64,000 nt of DNA from Symbiodinium microadriaticum (taxonomy: Eukaryota > Sar > Dinophyceae > Suessiales > Symbiodiniaceae). Shown in pieces: positions 10,869-22,636 of the stretch; position 1 is the first letter of the stretch; every line of letters starts with the position of its first letter. Both the position numbers and the translations under genes were made by a program. The notes beneath the pieces were generated by a model, which saw nothing but the letters and a program-made list of their open reading frames with translations, was not told the DNA's origin and did not search any database. Where the stretch lies: the NCBI GenBank assembly GCA_001939145.1, contig LSRX01000428.1, positions 334,288-398,287 of the forward strand. Reading direction: 5' to 3'.

Positions 10869-11018
10869 CTATGAAATGACCCGGGCTACCTCAAATTCGC
10901 AGTCTTCCGGCATGATGTTCCAAAGCTAAATTCCCATACAATGGGCGGGCTAAGTCGGCAGGCCGATCACCCACTATGAAATGACCCTCTATGCAATGAT
11001 GAAGGCCATTTCATAGAG
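10869..11018 (+). repeat. Inverted-pair repeat, left copy (~150 bp)
   Basis: Starts CTATGAAATGACCCGGG and ends GGCCATTTCATAGAG, so its own ends are near inverted repeats. Internal words ATGATGTTCCAAA and GTCGGCAGGCCGAT recur on the opposite strand at 12556-12707. It resembles a small non-autonomous (MITE-like) element. No protein is encoded. Confidence 0.6.
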
Positions 11019-11247
11019 GGGCCTCGCCATTTCATAAGCTGATATCGAAGGGGGATCCAACCAGGGTCGTCTTCTTCCAAGATGCGGTTCACGATTCTAG
11101 ACCTGCAGCGCCCGAACCCATGCAACCGCAGCCGGAATTGGAGGTGCACTAACTTTTTTTACCTTTACGATTGCAGAGAAGGGTCTTCGTCGGCATCTAG
11201 ACGGCCTGCGGCAGCAGGAGCGGGCGCGACCGGGGGGAGGCCGTCCC

Positions 11248-11329
11248 NNNNNNNNNNNNNNNNNNNNNNNNNNNNNNNNNNNNNNNNNNNNNNNNNNNNN
11301 NNNNNNNNNNNNNNNNNNNNNNNNNNNNN
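11248..11329. other. Sequence gap (82 N)
   Basis: A run of N inside a GC-rich stretch. Any open frame running across it is unsupported. Confidence 0.98.
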
Positions 11330-12555
11330 CGCAAAGAAACGGCATAGGCGCGCTGGGCAGCGACGGCGAGGAGCCCGGACCAGCGTGCGACCCGGGCCGT
11401 GATCGCTGCTGGTCTGGAGGCGGGACGGTGGCGGCCTTGTGCCTGGCGAGCAACTGGCCTTTCCAGTAGGCTAGCAAAAATTGCCCCAGAACCCGGCGGA
11501 ACACCTCCGCGCTCCACCGGCTATGGCGTGAGCAAAACTGTGGGTAGATAGGAAATCCACAATGCGCATAATGATACCGGTGTACCGCAACCAGCAACCT
11601 CCGATCGGGACATGTCCGTCCCGGTTGCGATTTCAGCCTTAGCTCACGGGACATGTCCCGATGGAGGTTGTTGGATGCTGTACACATGTATTATCATTAC
11701 CCCAAGGCCTGCTACGGTTGCAGTTGTTCTGGCCTTTGTGGCCTGCATGCAACATCCTTCCGTGACCTGCTAGTGCAGGTTGTGTGACTCTCGTTGCATG
11801 TGCATGGTTTGGGCGGCCCGGGACCTGCCACTCACCCAGACCGGAGCCCGAAATCCCGCGAAACTACCCATCTGATTTCTCTCCCCCGCTGATACTCCAC
11901 CGAGAAAAAAATCGGGCTTTCGGCTAACCCTGAGCTGCTGCGAGCAGGCGCCGAAAAGGCTCCTCGGAGCCATGTCCCGGCGCTCGAAGAATTCCTACAC
12001 GATGCAGGACCTCCAACCCCCAAGCTCCTGGGCCCGTAATGCGCAGTCTTTCACGAGGACTAGGACTCATGGTTCCAGCGGACACTAAAAAGGTGCGCGA
12101 GACAGAAATCGTGGATTCAACACGGTGTCAGGGCGTGAAAGGTTTCGGGCTCAAGCAAGCAAGCCTGCCTTTTTCAGTTGATCGTGGTATTACTAGTAGA
12201 ACTGCCTGCTATGTGGCCATGGTCGTATAGCTCGTGGTAGGTGGTATGTGGTAGTGGCGCTATGCGGTGGTGTTAGCATCACAGTGGTGTTGTGGTCGGT
12301 CACACCATTGTCATTCGGAAAGATGGCCCCGGTACGCGGGATGTGCTACAGGTGGCTACACCAGCGTAAGTGCGTCACCGTATGCACTATTCTGGACTCT
12401 CGTCTCGCGATTGAAAAACTATATGAATGCATAGACGCAGCTGTGTCAACTACAGACAGGACAGCTCCTGCAAATAACCCGGGACGGATCAGGTGGGGTC
12501 TAAGGAAACCGCAGGTCCTTATACAATGGGGAAGTGATGTTTGCCAAACCACCAG
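11330..12555. other. No gene seen
   Basis: This block separates the two inverted repeat copies. It has only short frames without coding character. A local inverted word pair (CGGGACATGTCC near 11606 and 11650) is visible. Confidence 0.35.
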
Positions 12556-12707
12556 CTCTATGAAATGGCCCTTGTCATTTCATAGAGGGCCACTTTATAG
12601 CGGGGAATCGGCCTGCCGGCCTACCTCGGGCCATTTTGTAGGAACTTAGGTTTGGAACATCATTCCGGAGGGTTGCTGATGCAGAGGTAACCCGGGCCAT
12701 TTCAGAG
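12556..12707 (-). repeat. Inverted-pair repeat, right copy (~152 bp)
   Basis: Read on the - strand it begins CTCTGAAATGGCCCGGG, contains GGAATGATGTTCCAAA and GGCAGGCCGATTCCCC, and ends GGGCCATTTCATAGAG. It matches the left copy in order along its whole length with scattered differences. A further copy of the leading motif (ATGACCCGGGCTACCTC on the - strand) lies at 12731-12756. Confidence 0.6.
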
Positions 12708-12929
12708 TAATTCTAGGGTTTGCGGAGGGAGGTAGCCCGGGTCATTGTACAGACCGAAACATACAAAAAACCTATCTAAATCTTGTATCCCGACACCAAA
12801 TCTGTGTGCACACACCGGCGTGACTTGCGAGGATAAGGTTATTCAGGCCGTTTCATAGCAATCTCTCGCATTGCGCGGCGAACAGGCTTATAGGGATGCT
12901 TGGGTGTCTGTTGGCATGCTGCATGTGCC

Positions 12930-14606
12930 AGGCGCCAGCGGGAGCGGGAGGCGGAAACGGTGCAGCAACTGCGCACAGAATAGCACACTAGCAATGCGAA
13001 CATCCCCCTGCGTGGGCAGAACATCGAGGGGCCGGGCGGAGAACGGCCCAGCTTGTGAGAGAAGCAGCGCGAGATGCAGGGCAAAGGTCGGCAAAGTGCG
13101 ACTCGCAAGCGCGCCCATCACAGGCTCGGGCGGCTCGCCAGGGGGCGGGGCAGCCTGAGAGGTGGAAACCTCCCTCCATGTCAGCGCTCGGAAGCCTTGT
13201 GTGCAAATGTGCTACTTGTGGACGGCGCGTGGAAGTCCGGCAGATTGCCGCGCCAAGATGGCAACGCGGCAACGCATGCAGATCGCCCAAACAGTGCGAG
13301 CTGTGCAACAATTGCTAATTAACGCGGATGGCACTGCGTGGCAGCGGCTCGCCAAGTGTGCACAGACAAGCAGGCCAAGCAAGCACGACAGGCAGCGTGC
13401 AATTGACTCATCGTGCTCCCTCGCATAAGCAGCGAGTGGCAGGAGTGGAACGGACGACTTCAATTCCTCGCCCCCCTGCATTGCCCAGTCGCACTGTTCT
13501 GGGGCGCCAATGAATTAATGTTTCGATCGTTTCACTCGCCCTGTGCCTTACCTGTTCCACTCGTTCCTGTTGCCCAGCTGTGGCGCGAGTCGCGCCACTC
13601 GTACCGTTCGCGCCCGCAATGTACGTTCCCTGCTCCACCCATTCCTTTCGTCTACGCGAGCGGCGGGTTTGGCGCGAATGGCGCGGACGACTTTAATTTT
13701 CCCCCCATGCAGTCGAGTATTCTGCTGGCGAGCAGCGGACCCTGAGCAGAGTCGGCGAGGAGGTCACAGCGGGCGACAACAGGCGAGCCCATCGTTGTGT
13801 GAGCGATGTCATGTGGTAATGCCTCACCTTGAGACGCAAACACTAAATATCTTGAAGGCTTAAGCGCTCTCAAAACACGCGTGTCTGCCTGACACCATCA
13901 TGGTTCTGACCAGATGGATGGAGCGGGCCACTTTGGCCAATAGCAATTCAAGCTGTGGCCCAGCTGACCGGACGCCTCCAGTGAGTTGTGCCAGCCCGAA
14001 GTTCGGGTGTGTCAAGAAAGCGTCGTGTCAATATCCAGTCACTGCCTGCTGTGCTCGGGGACTTCGAACTTCTTCCAGAACATTTTGTCCCAGAAGATGA
14101 CACTATCGAAACCCGACTGCATAGTCCCCCCCCCTCGGTGCGAGTCCATGGCGAAACAAGCTCCGCGAGCCCCGTGAAGCCGAACACCCACCACGGGTGT
14201 TCAAGCACGCATCCAGCCTAGGAACCCTGGCGTCGGGAGACCAGGTAAAGTCGAGAAAGGGTTTGAAGCCTGTAATACGTAAAAAGACTGTGGGCGAACG
14301 ACTTCCTTCGAAGGGTGATCGCGGCATATCGCGGCGATTGCAGTAGTATCGAGGCCTGCTGGATGTAAAGAGTTGGTCGCCGAGCAACTCAAGGAAGGGC
14401 TAGCATGCTGCAATGCGGTAGGAGGATGTATCCACTCCCAGAAAAGGATCAGGACTATATTGCGATCAGGTCGGGAGAAACGGATCAGGAAACGCACGAA
14501 AAGGTATCGGCTCAGGTGTTGACCGCATGAAGTTCTCATACTGGCCGTGTGGGATCATGGTGCTGGGGTGTCTCAGCATCTACATGCAGCTGACGAAGAC
14601 AGGGGT
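12930..14606. other. Ambiguous; possible exon near 13.99-14.22 kb
   Basis: Mostly without convincing genes. Near 13988-14221 both strands look protein-like: + contains AVLGDFELLPEHFVPEDDT, while - contains SGFDSVIFWDKMFWKKFEVP. Given the strand bias of the window the - reading is preferred, but it cannot be decided. Confidence 0.25.
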
Positions 14607-14772
14607 CTTGGATGATTCCTGGTGTATGTCACGTCTTGGATGAGTCTCGTTGTATGTCACGCTTTCCTTGGTCTTGGATGAATCCTGTTGCAGGTCACGG
14701 TTCCCGTTGAGTCCTGGTGTACATCACGCCCTCCTCGATCTTGGACACGCCTTCCTCGGTCTTGGATGAGTC
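14607..14772. repeat. Degenerate tandem repeat (GTCTTGGATGA units)
   Basis: Five or six imperfect units built on GTCTTGGATGANTCCTGTTG followed by TATGTCACGC, with truncated units towards the right end. Non-coding in appearance. Confidence 0.6.
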
Positions 14773-15562
14773 TGCACCAGCCGATTCGTGGGAGCCTGTC
14801 TCCGAGCACGGCCTATAAAGTCGGGGATCCGATTGGTGCCTGGCCTTGATCCGATCGGCTGATCCGGTACGGGGCGGCCGATTCGCACCAGAGACTCCCT
14901 GCTACCTGAAGCCTGCTACAATCAGCATTGCGCCACATGCCGACAAAAACGCCTGGAAGAACGGCCTTCTCTGCACGACGGGCACTGGGTTTTTATTCAG
15001 GAATGTTGAGAACCTTAGCCATGCCCAGCCTGAAGGACCCGAGGTCCACTGACGAATTCTTTGGCAGCAGCGGCTGGCGTCGCCATGTTCTTAAATGCAA
15101 GTCCAGTGGAGGTGCAGTTTTGGTAACCTTGGCAATCTTTTGCCTCCATGTTTCGAAAATGACATTCTTGATTCCTCAATAACCAGTGATAGGAAAATCC
15201 AATAGTCAATGTCTTGTCGGCTGTCTGCGTGTCGCTTGCAACAGTTGCTTGCCTGCGAGCGGTGTTAGTGATCTAAGTCCAAGTCCTCGACTTGCAGAGA
15301 TAAGACTCGGCTGACACGCTGAAGCATAAACATCCAAATGGGTTTTATCGCGCTGCATGACCGGCTGCTCAGCAAATGCTCGGGCCAGGCAGCACACACT
15401 GAAAGCTGTCGAGTCAGTAAGGTTTTCGAGTTAGGGCAGACCATGGCCCAAAACAAGAAGACCCTGCACCCTGAGACACAAACACAAACAAAAACACATG
15501 CAATCCCGGCACGCACGCGTGCGTACACACACGCACACACAAGCACACGCACGCGCACACAC
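14773..15562. other. No gene seen
   Basis: Short frames only. The right end grades into the CA-rich flank of the octamer array. Confidence 0.3.
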
Positions 15563-15941
15563 AAGCAAGCACGCAAGCACGCAAGCACGCAAGCACGCAA
15601 GCACGCAAGCACGCAAGCACGCAAGCACGCAAGCACGCAAGCACGCAAGCACGCAAGCACGCAAGCACGCAAGCACGCAAGCACGCAAGCACGCAAGCAC
15701 GCAAGCACGCAAGCACGCAAGCACGCAAGCACGCAAGCACGCAAGCACGCAAGCACGCAAGCACGCAAGCACGCAAGCACGCAAGCACGCAAGCACGCAA
15801 GCACGCAAGCACGCAAGCACGCAAGCACGCAAGCACGCAAGCACGCAAGCACGCAAGCACGCAAGCACGCAAGCACGCAAGCACGCAAGCACGCAAGCAC
15901 GCAAGCACGCAAGCACGCAAGCACGCAAGCACGCAAGCACG
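15563..15941. repeat. (GCAAGCAC)n octanucleotide array, about 47 copies
   Basis: An almost perfect 8-bp tandem array. Because 8 is not a multiple of 3 and no frame contains a stop, it leaves several frames open on both strands, giving octapeptide repeats (ARKHASTQ on +, ACVLACLR on -). These frames are artefacts. It ends at a single N (15942). Confidence 0.97.
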
Positions 15942-16076
15942 NTATATATATATATATGTATGTGTTCGCGCATATATATATATATATATTATATTATATT
16001 ATATTATATGCACGCGCATGCAACCATGCATGCGCACACAAACAAACGCAACACACACACACATGCACACACACAG

Positions 16077-16121
<45 letters not shown>

Positions 16122-16125
16122 CATG
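15942..16125. repeat. Mixed (TA)n, (TATTA)n, (CA)n and (ACAG)n repeats after a single-N join
   Basis: Simple-sequence DNA directly following an N at 15942. The single N marks an unresolved join inside repeats, so array lengths here are not reliable. Confidence 0.85.
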
Positions 16126-16619
16126 CACACTTTGTCGCCCTTTCTGCGTGCACATCGTCCGGAGAATGTCCTGATGTTGCTGACAGCCTAGATGCGCATG
16201 TCGCGCTCTGAGCTGGCAATCGACGAATCAAGGTCGCTGTACTCCCTGGCGAGCAGCACCCGTCGCCATCCTGCATTCGTGCACTGGGGTGTTCCAATAT
16301 CTCCGAGATTTTCCGACTCAGCATCGAACACCCATACCGGCTTTGGCCTGGAAACCACGTCCAGTCCTTGCCCCTTTGCACGTTGACGGCCTTGCCCTAC
16401 AAGCCTAAGTGGGACCAGCCCCGTTCGAAGGCAAAGTTCCAAGACCAGCCAGCTCCAGAATCCGGTCCACTGTTCTCATGGTCAGCAGCATGGTGTCCTC
16501 CAGGGGAGCTACTGAGCAGCTGAAGTCAACTAGCAAAGCTACATTTGTCGCCCGTGCTACAGGCACGCCGTGAGTGATCATCGTCGTACTGCTACTGCTG
16601 GATGGTGATGTTCATCGCA

Positions 16620-16878
16620 CCACATCATGATGATGATGATGATGATTATTAATATTGATATTAATAGTGGTACCGTTATTAATACTACTATCATGACACA
16701 TCACGATGGTTATTATAATTATTCTTACTCTTAGTCTTAGTCTTACTCTTACTCTGATTCTTACTGCTATTACTATCATTTATGCATATTTATGCTGTTC
16801 ACTATATGTAATACTGTCATACTACTACTAGTACTACTAACACCACTACTACTACTGCTACTACTACTACTACTGCTG

Positions 16879-16915
<37 letters not shown>

Positions 16916-16917
16916 TT

Positions 16918-16952
<35 letters not shown>

Positions 16953-17134
16953 GCTACTACTACTACTACTACTACTACTAGTACTACTTCTACACTTAAA
17001 CCGAACCTGCATGACTTCCAAGATCTTCCAAAGCAAGAATCGCGTGTGCATGTATGTCTTATGTAACGTATGTAAGCACGCACATACGTACTCATGTCTG
17101 TACTGTAATAGGTGTAATATAAATATATATATAN

Positions 17135-17177
<43 letters not shown>

Positions 17178-17190
17178 TACTACTACTACC
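16620..17190. repeat. (TGA)n and (CTA)n trinucleotide arrays with single-N join
   Basis: (ATG)n at about 16627-16648, a long (CTA)n array at about 16830-16990, then after a single N at 17134 another (CTA)n run to about 17190. Poly-Leu/Thr and poly-Val/Ser frames over these are artefacts. Confidence 0.9.
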
Positions 17191-17501
17191 ACCATCTGAG
17201 GACCTTGTACTCGCCGGAGCGCAGGGCTTCTCGAAAGTTGCCTAGTTGATGCTCAAACCTCCGCTCATGCAAAGGGGCCAGCTGAACTCTCCTTCGCCAT
17301 GTATTAGTCTCTGTTACAAGCCAAGCTAAGACAGTTCATGTTGAGAGACACTTTTTAGCCGTTAGTGTCGCTTTCCTAGACTGTATGTGCTACAAAAACA
17401 TAGAACCATTTGCACCCTCGCCATTCGGATGCCGCAAGACACGGCAAGCTCAACGCTCAGTCAATGGCAACGAGGCAACCAGTCACTGGATCACAAGAAT
17501 C

Positions 17502-17716
17502 ACCCTAAACCCTATAAACCCTAAACCCAGCAGCCGAAACCCGGAAAACAAGAGGCCCCCGCTCTTCTGAACTCATTCATGAGCTGTGGTTTTTATTCGT
17601 GTTTGGGAAAATGGAAAGAACGAAATCCTTCCGCAGGACCCTTCCGCATGCTTCCGCGCGCGAGGGTAAGACATGACATGACTTCGGACTGAACAGACAC
17701 CCTAAACCCTAAACCT
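17502..17716. repeat. Short CCCTAAA telomere-like patches
   Basis: CCCTAAACCCTATAAACC then CTAAACCC at 17502-17528, and two CCCTAAA units at 17699-17716. Confidence 0.6.
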
Positions 17717-17795
17717 CTGTCGGATTCTGCTTCCAGGCCACGTGGTTTCGCCAAGGCCATAGAGCTGTTCGGACTGGGCCACTCCCTGACCTAAA

Positions 17796-17833
17796 CAGAT
17801 GATATATATATATATATATAGATATATAGATAT

Positions 17834-17865
<32 letters not shown>

Positions 17866-18135
17866 CATTATAGTGTGTGTATATATATATATATAGTAAT
17901 ATGTTATATTGTGTTATGATATAATATATGTTACTACACTATGTTATGTTGTATTTTATATAGTGCTATGTTATACTTTATAGGGCATTAGATTATATAT
18001 AGCATTATACTGCATGTTATATTATCTATAGTGTTATACACAGTATTCCATTTTATATAGAACTATGCTATATTGTACATTATATTCATAATATGTATTA
18101 TACTATACTAGATAGAGTATTAAACTTACGGTATT
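17796..18135. repeat. AT-rich (TA)n/(GATA)n region
   Basis: (TA)n and (GATA)n up to about 17866, then strongly AT-rich DNA with recurring TATAGTGTTAT-like words. No coding frame. Confidence 0.8.
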
Positions 18136-18564
18136 GATTTAAAGCGTGAGCTTCCACAGGCAGCTCGTGGTCAGCATATGCTGGTTTTGCAGCTTTCAGG
18201 AAACCTGAAATCCAATCTGCAAGTCCTCTAGACTTTCACAAAAAGCGGTATCACAAGCCTTCACCAAAGCCCGTTCAATTTGCTACACCCTAGAAATCTC
18301 TACCACTCAGCTACTGCCACCACAACTGAGACAGCATCGAAGAAACCGTATGAGGAGCCCTCCGAGGCGCAAGCGCGTCAAGTCCAAACGATGCCAAAGA
18401 AAAGGAAAGCCGAAGTTGTGGAGGGTAATGCTGGAGGCCTGCCAGGGCGAGTTTGGGGCTATGGGCGGAGAAGTAGAAGGGCACTTTGGGTCACTTGGGA
18501 TCTCATGGGGGATGCAGCAAGAGCTCCATGCACGGTCTACCAGAAGATCAGCTATGAATCTCAC

Positions 18565-19546
18565 AGCTCAAGTCGCAGGTGCTCAGATTTGCCGCTAGCG
18601 CCTGACCGTCTGAGTTTTGCCCAGCAGCGGACAGGCTCCATGTAAAAGGATCCAGAAGTGAATCTCTGGCCATCGACATGGAGGCATTGATCACCAGGGA
18701 CGTTGAAAGGCGGAGCTCCAGTAGTGCAGTCAGTGAGAATCGTCTCTCTGTAGCAGAGATCACCCGTGCATCCAGGGCATCTGTTGACCAAAGAAGCATG
18801 TCAACACAGTACCACCAACGATCAAAGTTCTTCACGCGTTCTCGCTCCAGTATCTGCTCTTGCATGGGATCAGGCCAGGGCCAGAACTTCATACTCCGCA
18901 GCCAGGCCTTTGGGTCGAGCATGGAGAACCTAACCTCAACGAACCGGAGGGGCGAGATACCGCCATCCGCCACGGTCAAAGACATCAGCTGCTTCGCCCG
19001 CTTTGCTGCCGGATGGTAACGGTAGTGTGCAGCTTCGATTACTTTGCGACGTGTACGCTTGGCTTCCTGAACCAGCTCTGAGGCCTCTTGCGCGTTTAGT
19101 ACAGCTGGCTTCTCCAACAAGACATCCTTGCCTGCGCGCAAGGCTGCCAGGGACCACTCTAAGTGCAGGCCCGTCGGCAGCCCGATGTACACCGCATCAA
19201 CATCCTCTCTTGCAAGCAGCTCAGAGTAAGCACTCGATCCTCCATGGAAGGCTGGAATGCTGTGTTTGGCAGCGTAGGTCTGAGCTCGCTGCGTATCTCT
19301 TGCAGCAACGGCAGACACCAGAACGTCTTTTCTCTTGTCGGCGGCATTGACAATGGCCGCCCTTGCGATGAAAGATGCTCCCAAGATGCCAATACGAAGA
19401 GCATCCGGATCTTTGCTGTCCGAGGAAACTAACGTTTGCGGTAGTCTGCATATGCGCAACAAAGCTGGCCACAGAAGCGCGGCTCCGACTGCGGCAGCCG
19501 CAAAGATGATGGGGCATACGCACTGCAATAAGCTCGTCATCCGCAT
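18565..19546 (-). CDS. Membrane-anchored Gfo/Idh/MocA-family oxidoreductase (first exon)
   Basis: From ATG (19546), 327 codons run to a consensus-like donor (GTGAGA at 18564); without splicing the frame stops five codons later at 18548. Residues 11-31 are a hydrophobic segment, probably a signal anchor. The Rossmann fold follows: RIGILGASFIARAAI (51-65), a GxGxxxxA-type nucleotide loop. AVYIGLPTGLHLEWSLAALR (118-137) and EKP (145-147) are family hallmarks, and YRYHP (175-179) resembles dihydrodiol dehydrogenase/anhydrofructose reductase relatives. The family uses NAD(P)(H) on sugars or diols; the substrate cannot be told. The family is usually 330-390 residues, so a C-terminal exon is probably missing and was not found downstream. 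Stray frames on + are shadows. Confidence 0.85.
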
Positions 19547-19599
19547 GATGGAAAAACGGAGCTAAACTTGGTCTGTGTTTAAGCACAAGCGTAGCTCAA

Positions 19600-20640
19600 T
19601 CAACCGCCTGACTCCGAGTACGCTGCTTACACGCTAGACGGCCGAAGCAACTTGGTTCAGATGGAAACATCTGCAAGCAGACCAGTGCACATCTCGCAGA
19701 TGCACGTGCAGCAGGGACCAACGACGGGGTAACCCACTTTTTCAGATGTCACGTGTTGAGGACCATGACCCGATCATGGCAAGGGCTGGAATAGTTGTTA
19801 TGATATCGGCCTCCTGGTAAACGGTCGCGTGAGACGCGCCTGGCTTCCTGCCGTGCTGCAACGCTTTGCGAGCGACGGCCGTAGTCATTCTTCAGAATGC
19901 TGCTACCGAAGTTTATCTGACCCCAACTGCAGACCACCGTATTGATGGGCTGTGTAGCCACAGGGAGGACAAAAACCCTGTAAAGCATCCTATAGCTGTA
20001 GATGATGGAATAGGGGGGGAGGGCTCGGGGATGCCTGCCAAGAGATATGTTATGTAAAAGTTGCCTGCCGAAGATCGACTCCGCACCTGCCTCTGTACCA
20101 CACAGCCATGTCTGGCTGCCAGGTGAGAGATGCTTGGGCTGGCGATTCTCACAAGGGCCAAAGATGCCTTCCGGCAGCCCTTCAAACACTTGCAAGGATC
20201 ATAAAGAATCTCCGGGAGACGCCAAGATAAAACCAGGCGAATGGTTGAGCTGGAAAGAACGAAGGGTTGAAGCAAGCAACCATCTTTAGTAGTCTGCATG
20301 TGTTTGCATAGGACTGTGCAGGCAAACGGGCTCGTGGCGACCCACCGGGCTTGCACAAATTCCCGGCTGCTTTGCAGCACTCATGCCATGCACTTCCTGC
20401 AATCTCGACTCTATATACAAAACTCGATCAGGCTGGCTTGCAGCCTAGCCCCGAAGTGAAACGTCGTGGTGTAGATCGGGAGGGTCCGTTTAGCCTCACA
20501 TTCAACTCCAACAACTGGTCTCGCGAAGCCAAGCGCTTTCGGATGCACGTGGCGCCGGGACTCACCGGGTGCCCGACGCTTCTTGGACCCTCCTCCCGGC
20601 ATCTTCGCGCCGAAGGGCGAGACGTACCTGCCCCGCGACA
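19600..20640. other. No firm gene
   Basis: Overlapping - strand frames of 148 and 155 codons (20195-19749 and 20380-19913) lack motifs and compete with each other. They may be chance frames. Confidence 0.25.
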
Positions 20641-20801
20641 TATGCAACACTGCACTCTACAGATAAATAGATTCTCATATAATACAATCTATTCTAATAT
20701 AATATAACCTAATCTCATATAAATATAATCTAATCTACTCTAATATAACCCATAATCTAATATAATACAACAAAAAAGAATATATTCCTTTTTGTTGTAT
20801 T
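20641..20801. repeat. AT-rich TAATCTA-type repeat ending in a short hairpin
   Basis: Degenerate repeats of TAATATAATCTA, ending in an inverted repeat at 20764-20801 whose arms contain AATACAACAAAAA and TTTTTGTTGTATT around a TA-rich loop. Confidence 0.6.
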
Positions 20802-20879
20802 TCGCCAAGTGCCTGCGCTGCGAGTTGGGAGCCCAGGTCGAGTTCATCTTGTCTGCGACGGCCGTCGTACCGGACCTCG

Positions 20880-21032
20880 GTTTAGGGCCTTTAGGGATTA
20901 AGGGTTCTTTAGGGGTTTAGGGTTTAGGGATTGGGGTTTATAAGCGGTTTAGGGGTTCAGGGATTGGGGTTTTTAGGGGTTTAGGGTTCAGGGATTGGGG
21001 TCTAGGGGTTTAGGGTTTAGGGGCGATTTGCC
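20880..21032. repeat. Interstitial TTTAGGG-type telomere-like repeat
   Basis: About 150 bp of TTTAGGG and variants (GGTTTAGGG, GGTTCAGGG, GATTGGGG, TTTTAGGGG). TTTAGGG is the known dinoflagellate/plant-type telomere unit. The array is degenerate and lies inside the window, so it is not a chromosome end. Confidence 0.8.
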
Positions 21033-22245
21033 GCGTCTCCCAGCAGAAACGATTCTGCAGCGCGCGAAGACACTTTCTGAGACCTTCTGAGTTGCTGGCC
21101 CTGAGCTCACCTAAGCACGAATTCACCGCGCTTTTGCTACTTTGCGGCATCACTCTTCCGAGTCGTAGCCCATGTGCCAAGTCAAGTTTTCAGTATGCAA
21201 CAACCGATATAATTTTGCGACTAACTACACCTCCGCCTGTGCAGCACATGTAGTCCTTCAGACTCTCTTCTGTATTCTAGCGACATCGCAACCTGTTTGA
21301 AAGCCCTCGCTTGTCAAGTAGGCTCTGCACCCCGCGCATGTGATCCGGGTGGTCAGTTGTGGTCCAACTGTGCGGGTTTGTGGAAGACATCGGATCCTCG
21401 GCACGCATGAAGATGCCCCCAGAGTCATGAGTGATGCTCGATCGCCTCATGTTGAGGCACTGGCGCCACTGGAGGACATGCTGGACTGGGTGTTAGCTCC
21501 TCCTGCACAGAAATGCTCGTTGGCAGCTGCACTAGTGCCCCAAGATGCCACAGGCCTGTGGTGCTGCTCACAGTCCCATTGAACCTCGAGGTTGTCTTCT
21601 ATGAATCTCATTAGTCTACCTTAAGTATACAGGTATTATAAATTGCATGATTATGACCACAACGACACCTTGTGTAGGAGCCGGGCCCCTTGGACGTGCC
21701 CAAGACGCCCAGCGACTTCTCTGCGCCATGCACACTGGCAGCGGGAGGCACATCGAGGTTGGTCCAATTGTTTCAGGTTTTGAAAGTCTTACATTGCCTT
21801 AGAAGAGTTGACAATCCACACGTGAATTGGCTCCATGTTGGCAATAAACATGATCACTGCGCTCAGGTCCACACCCCGCTCCCATAGATCCATGCACCGT
21901 CATGGTACCATGCCTCAGTGGAAGGTGGGACATGTCGACATGGCCGAAATTACTGCCCGGTGCCCCATGCTGCAAACAGGGTCGAGGATCAAAAGAGTTA
22001 GGAAGCATCAAAAAAATTAGGCGCAACGGATCAAAAACAATTTAGGAAGGATCAAAACGATGTAGGGATTCGGATTTGCTGCAAATACCAGTATGGTTCC
22101 AACATGTCATTCGGACTGAAACCTTAACCAATAATTAGGATCTTCGGGGGGAGGAGGGGGGGAACGGACAGAGTTGCGTTTCGTACGCAACTTGATGCGC
22201 TGCAACAGCTGGCTCACGCACAGCTGATCCAGCAATAGCTGCACG
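21033..22245. other. No firm gene; degenerate GGATCAAAA tandem repeat at 21986-22067
   Basis: Four imperfect ~20-bp units at 21986-22067 share GGATCAAAA(N)nTTAGGAA (one as AGCATCAAAA). A + frame at 21340-21582 and a - frame at 22026-21799 look faintly protein-like but have no motif. Confidence 0.4.
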
Positions 22246-22636
22246 ATGCAAGCGTCCGCTATTGATCTTGCCTGGTGTCTCTCTGTCGCGAATATTTTCT
22301 TCGTGTATTTGCTTGAGTTTCTTTCGTTATGTCTTTCCTGTTGTCCCGATTGTGCTTCTTCTTCCCTCGGGTGTAAGGGACGTCGTAAGCCCCCCGGCCT
22401 CACGGGGCCCCCCCAGTTTTTGGGGCTTTCGGGGGTGGTGGTCAGCTCGGGTGAGGTCCCACTTGTGCTCTCTCTCTGTCTCTCTCTCCATGTTTCTTTG
22501 TACTTGCAGCAACGAGAGAAACAAAACTAAACACACCAGGACAAAAATCCCAAATACTTCGGATTGAAACAGTAATCACCGCAACTGGAGTAATTAATGC
22601 GGAAAAACAGAAATGTGGAAAAGCTGCAAACAAAAA

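Noticed and set aside
15563..15941. CRISPR array
   Set aside because: Units are contiguous 8-mers without spacers, in a eukaryotic context.
15265..16211. Long ORFs of 170-280 codons with octapeptide repeats on both strands
   Set aside because: They arise from the 8-bp tandem array, which has no stop codon in these frames. There is no flanking coding sequence.
16776..17199. Poly-Leu, poly-Val and poly-Ser frames
   Set aside because: Translations of (CTA)n trinucleotide repeats interrupted by an N.
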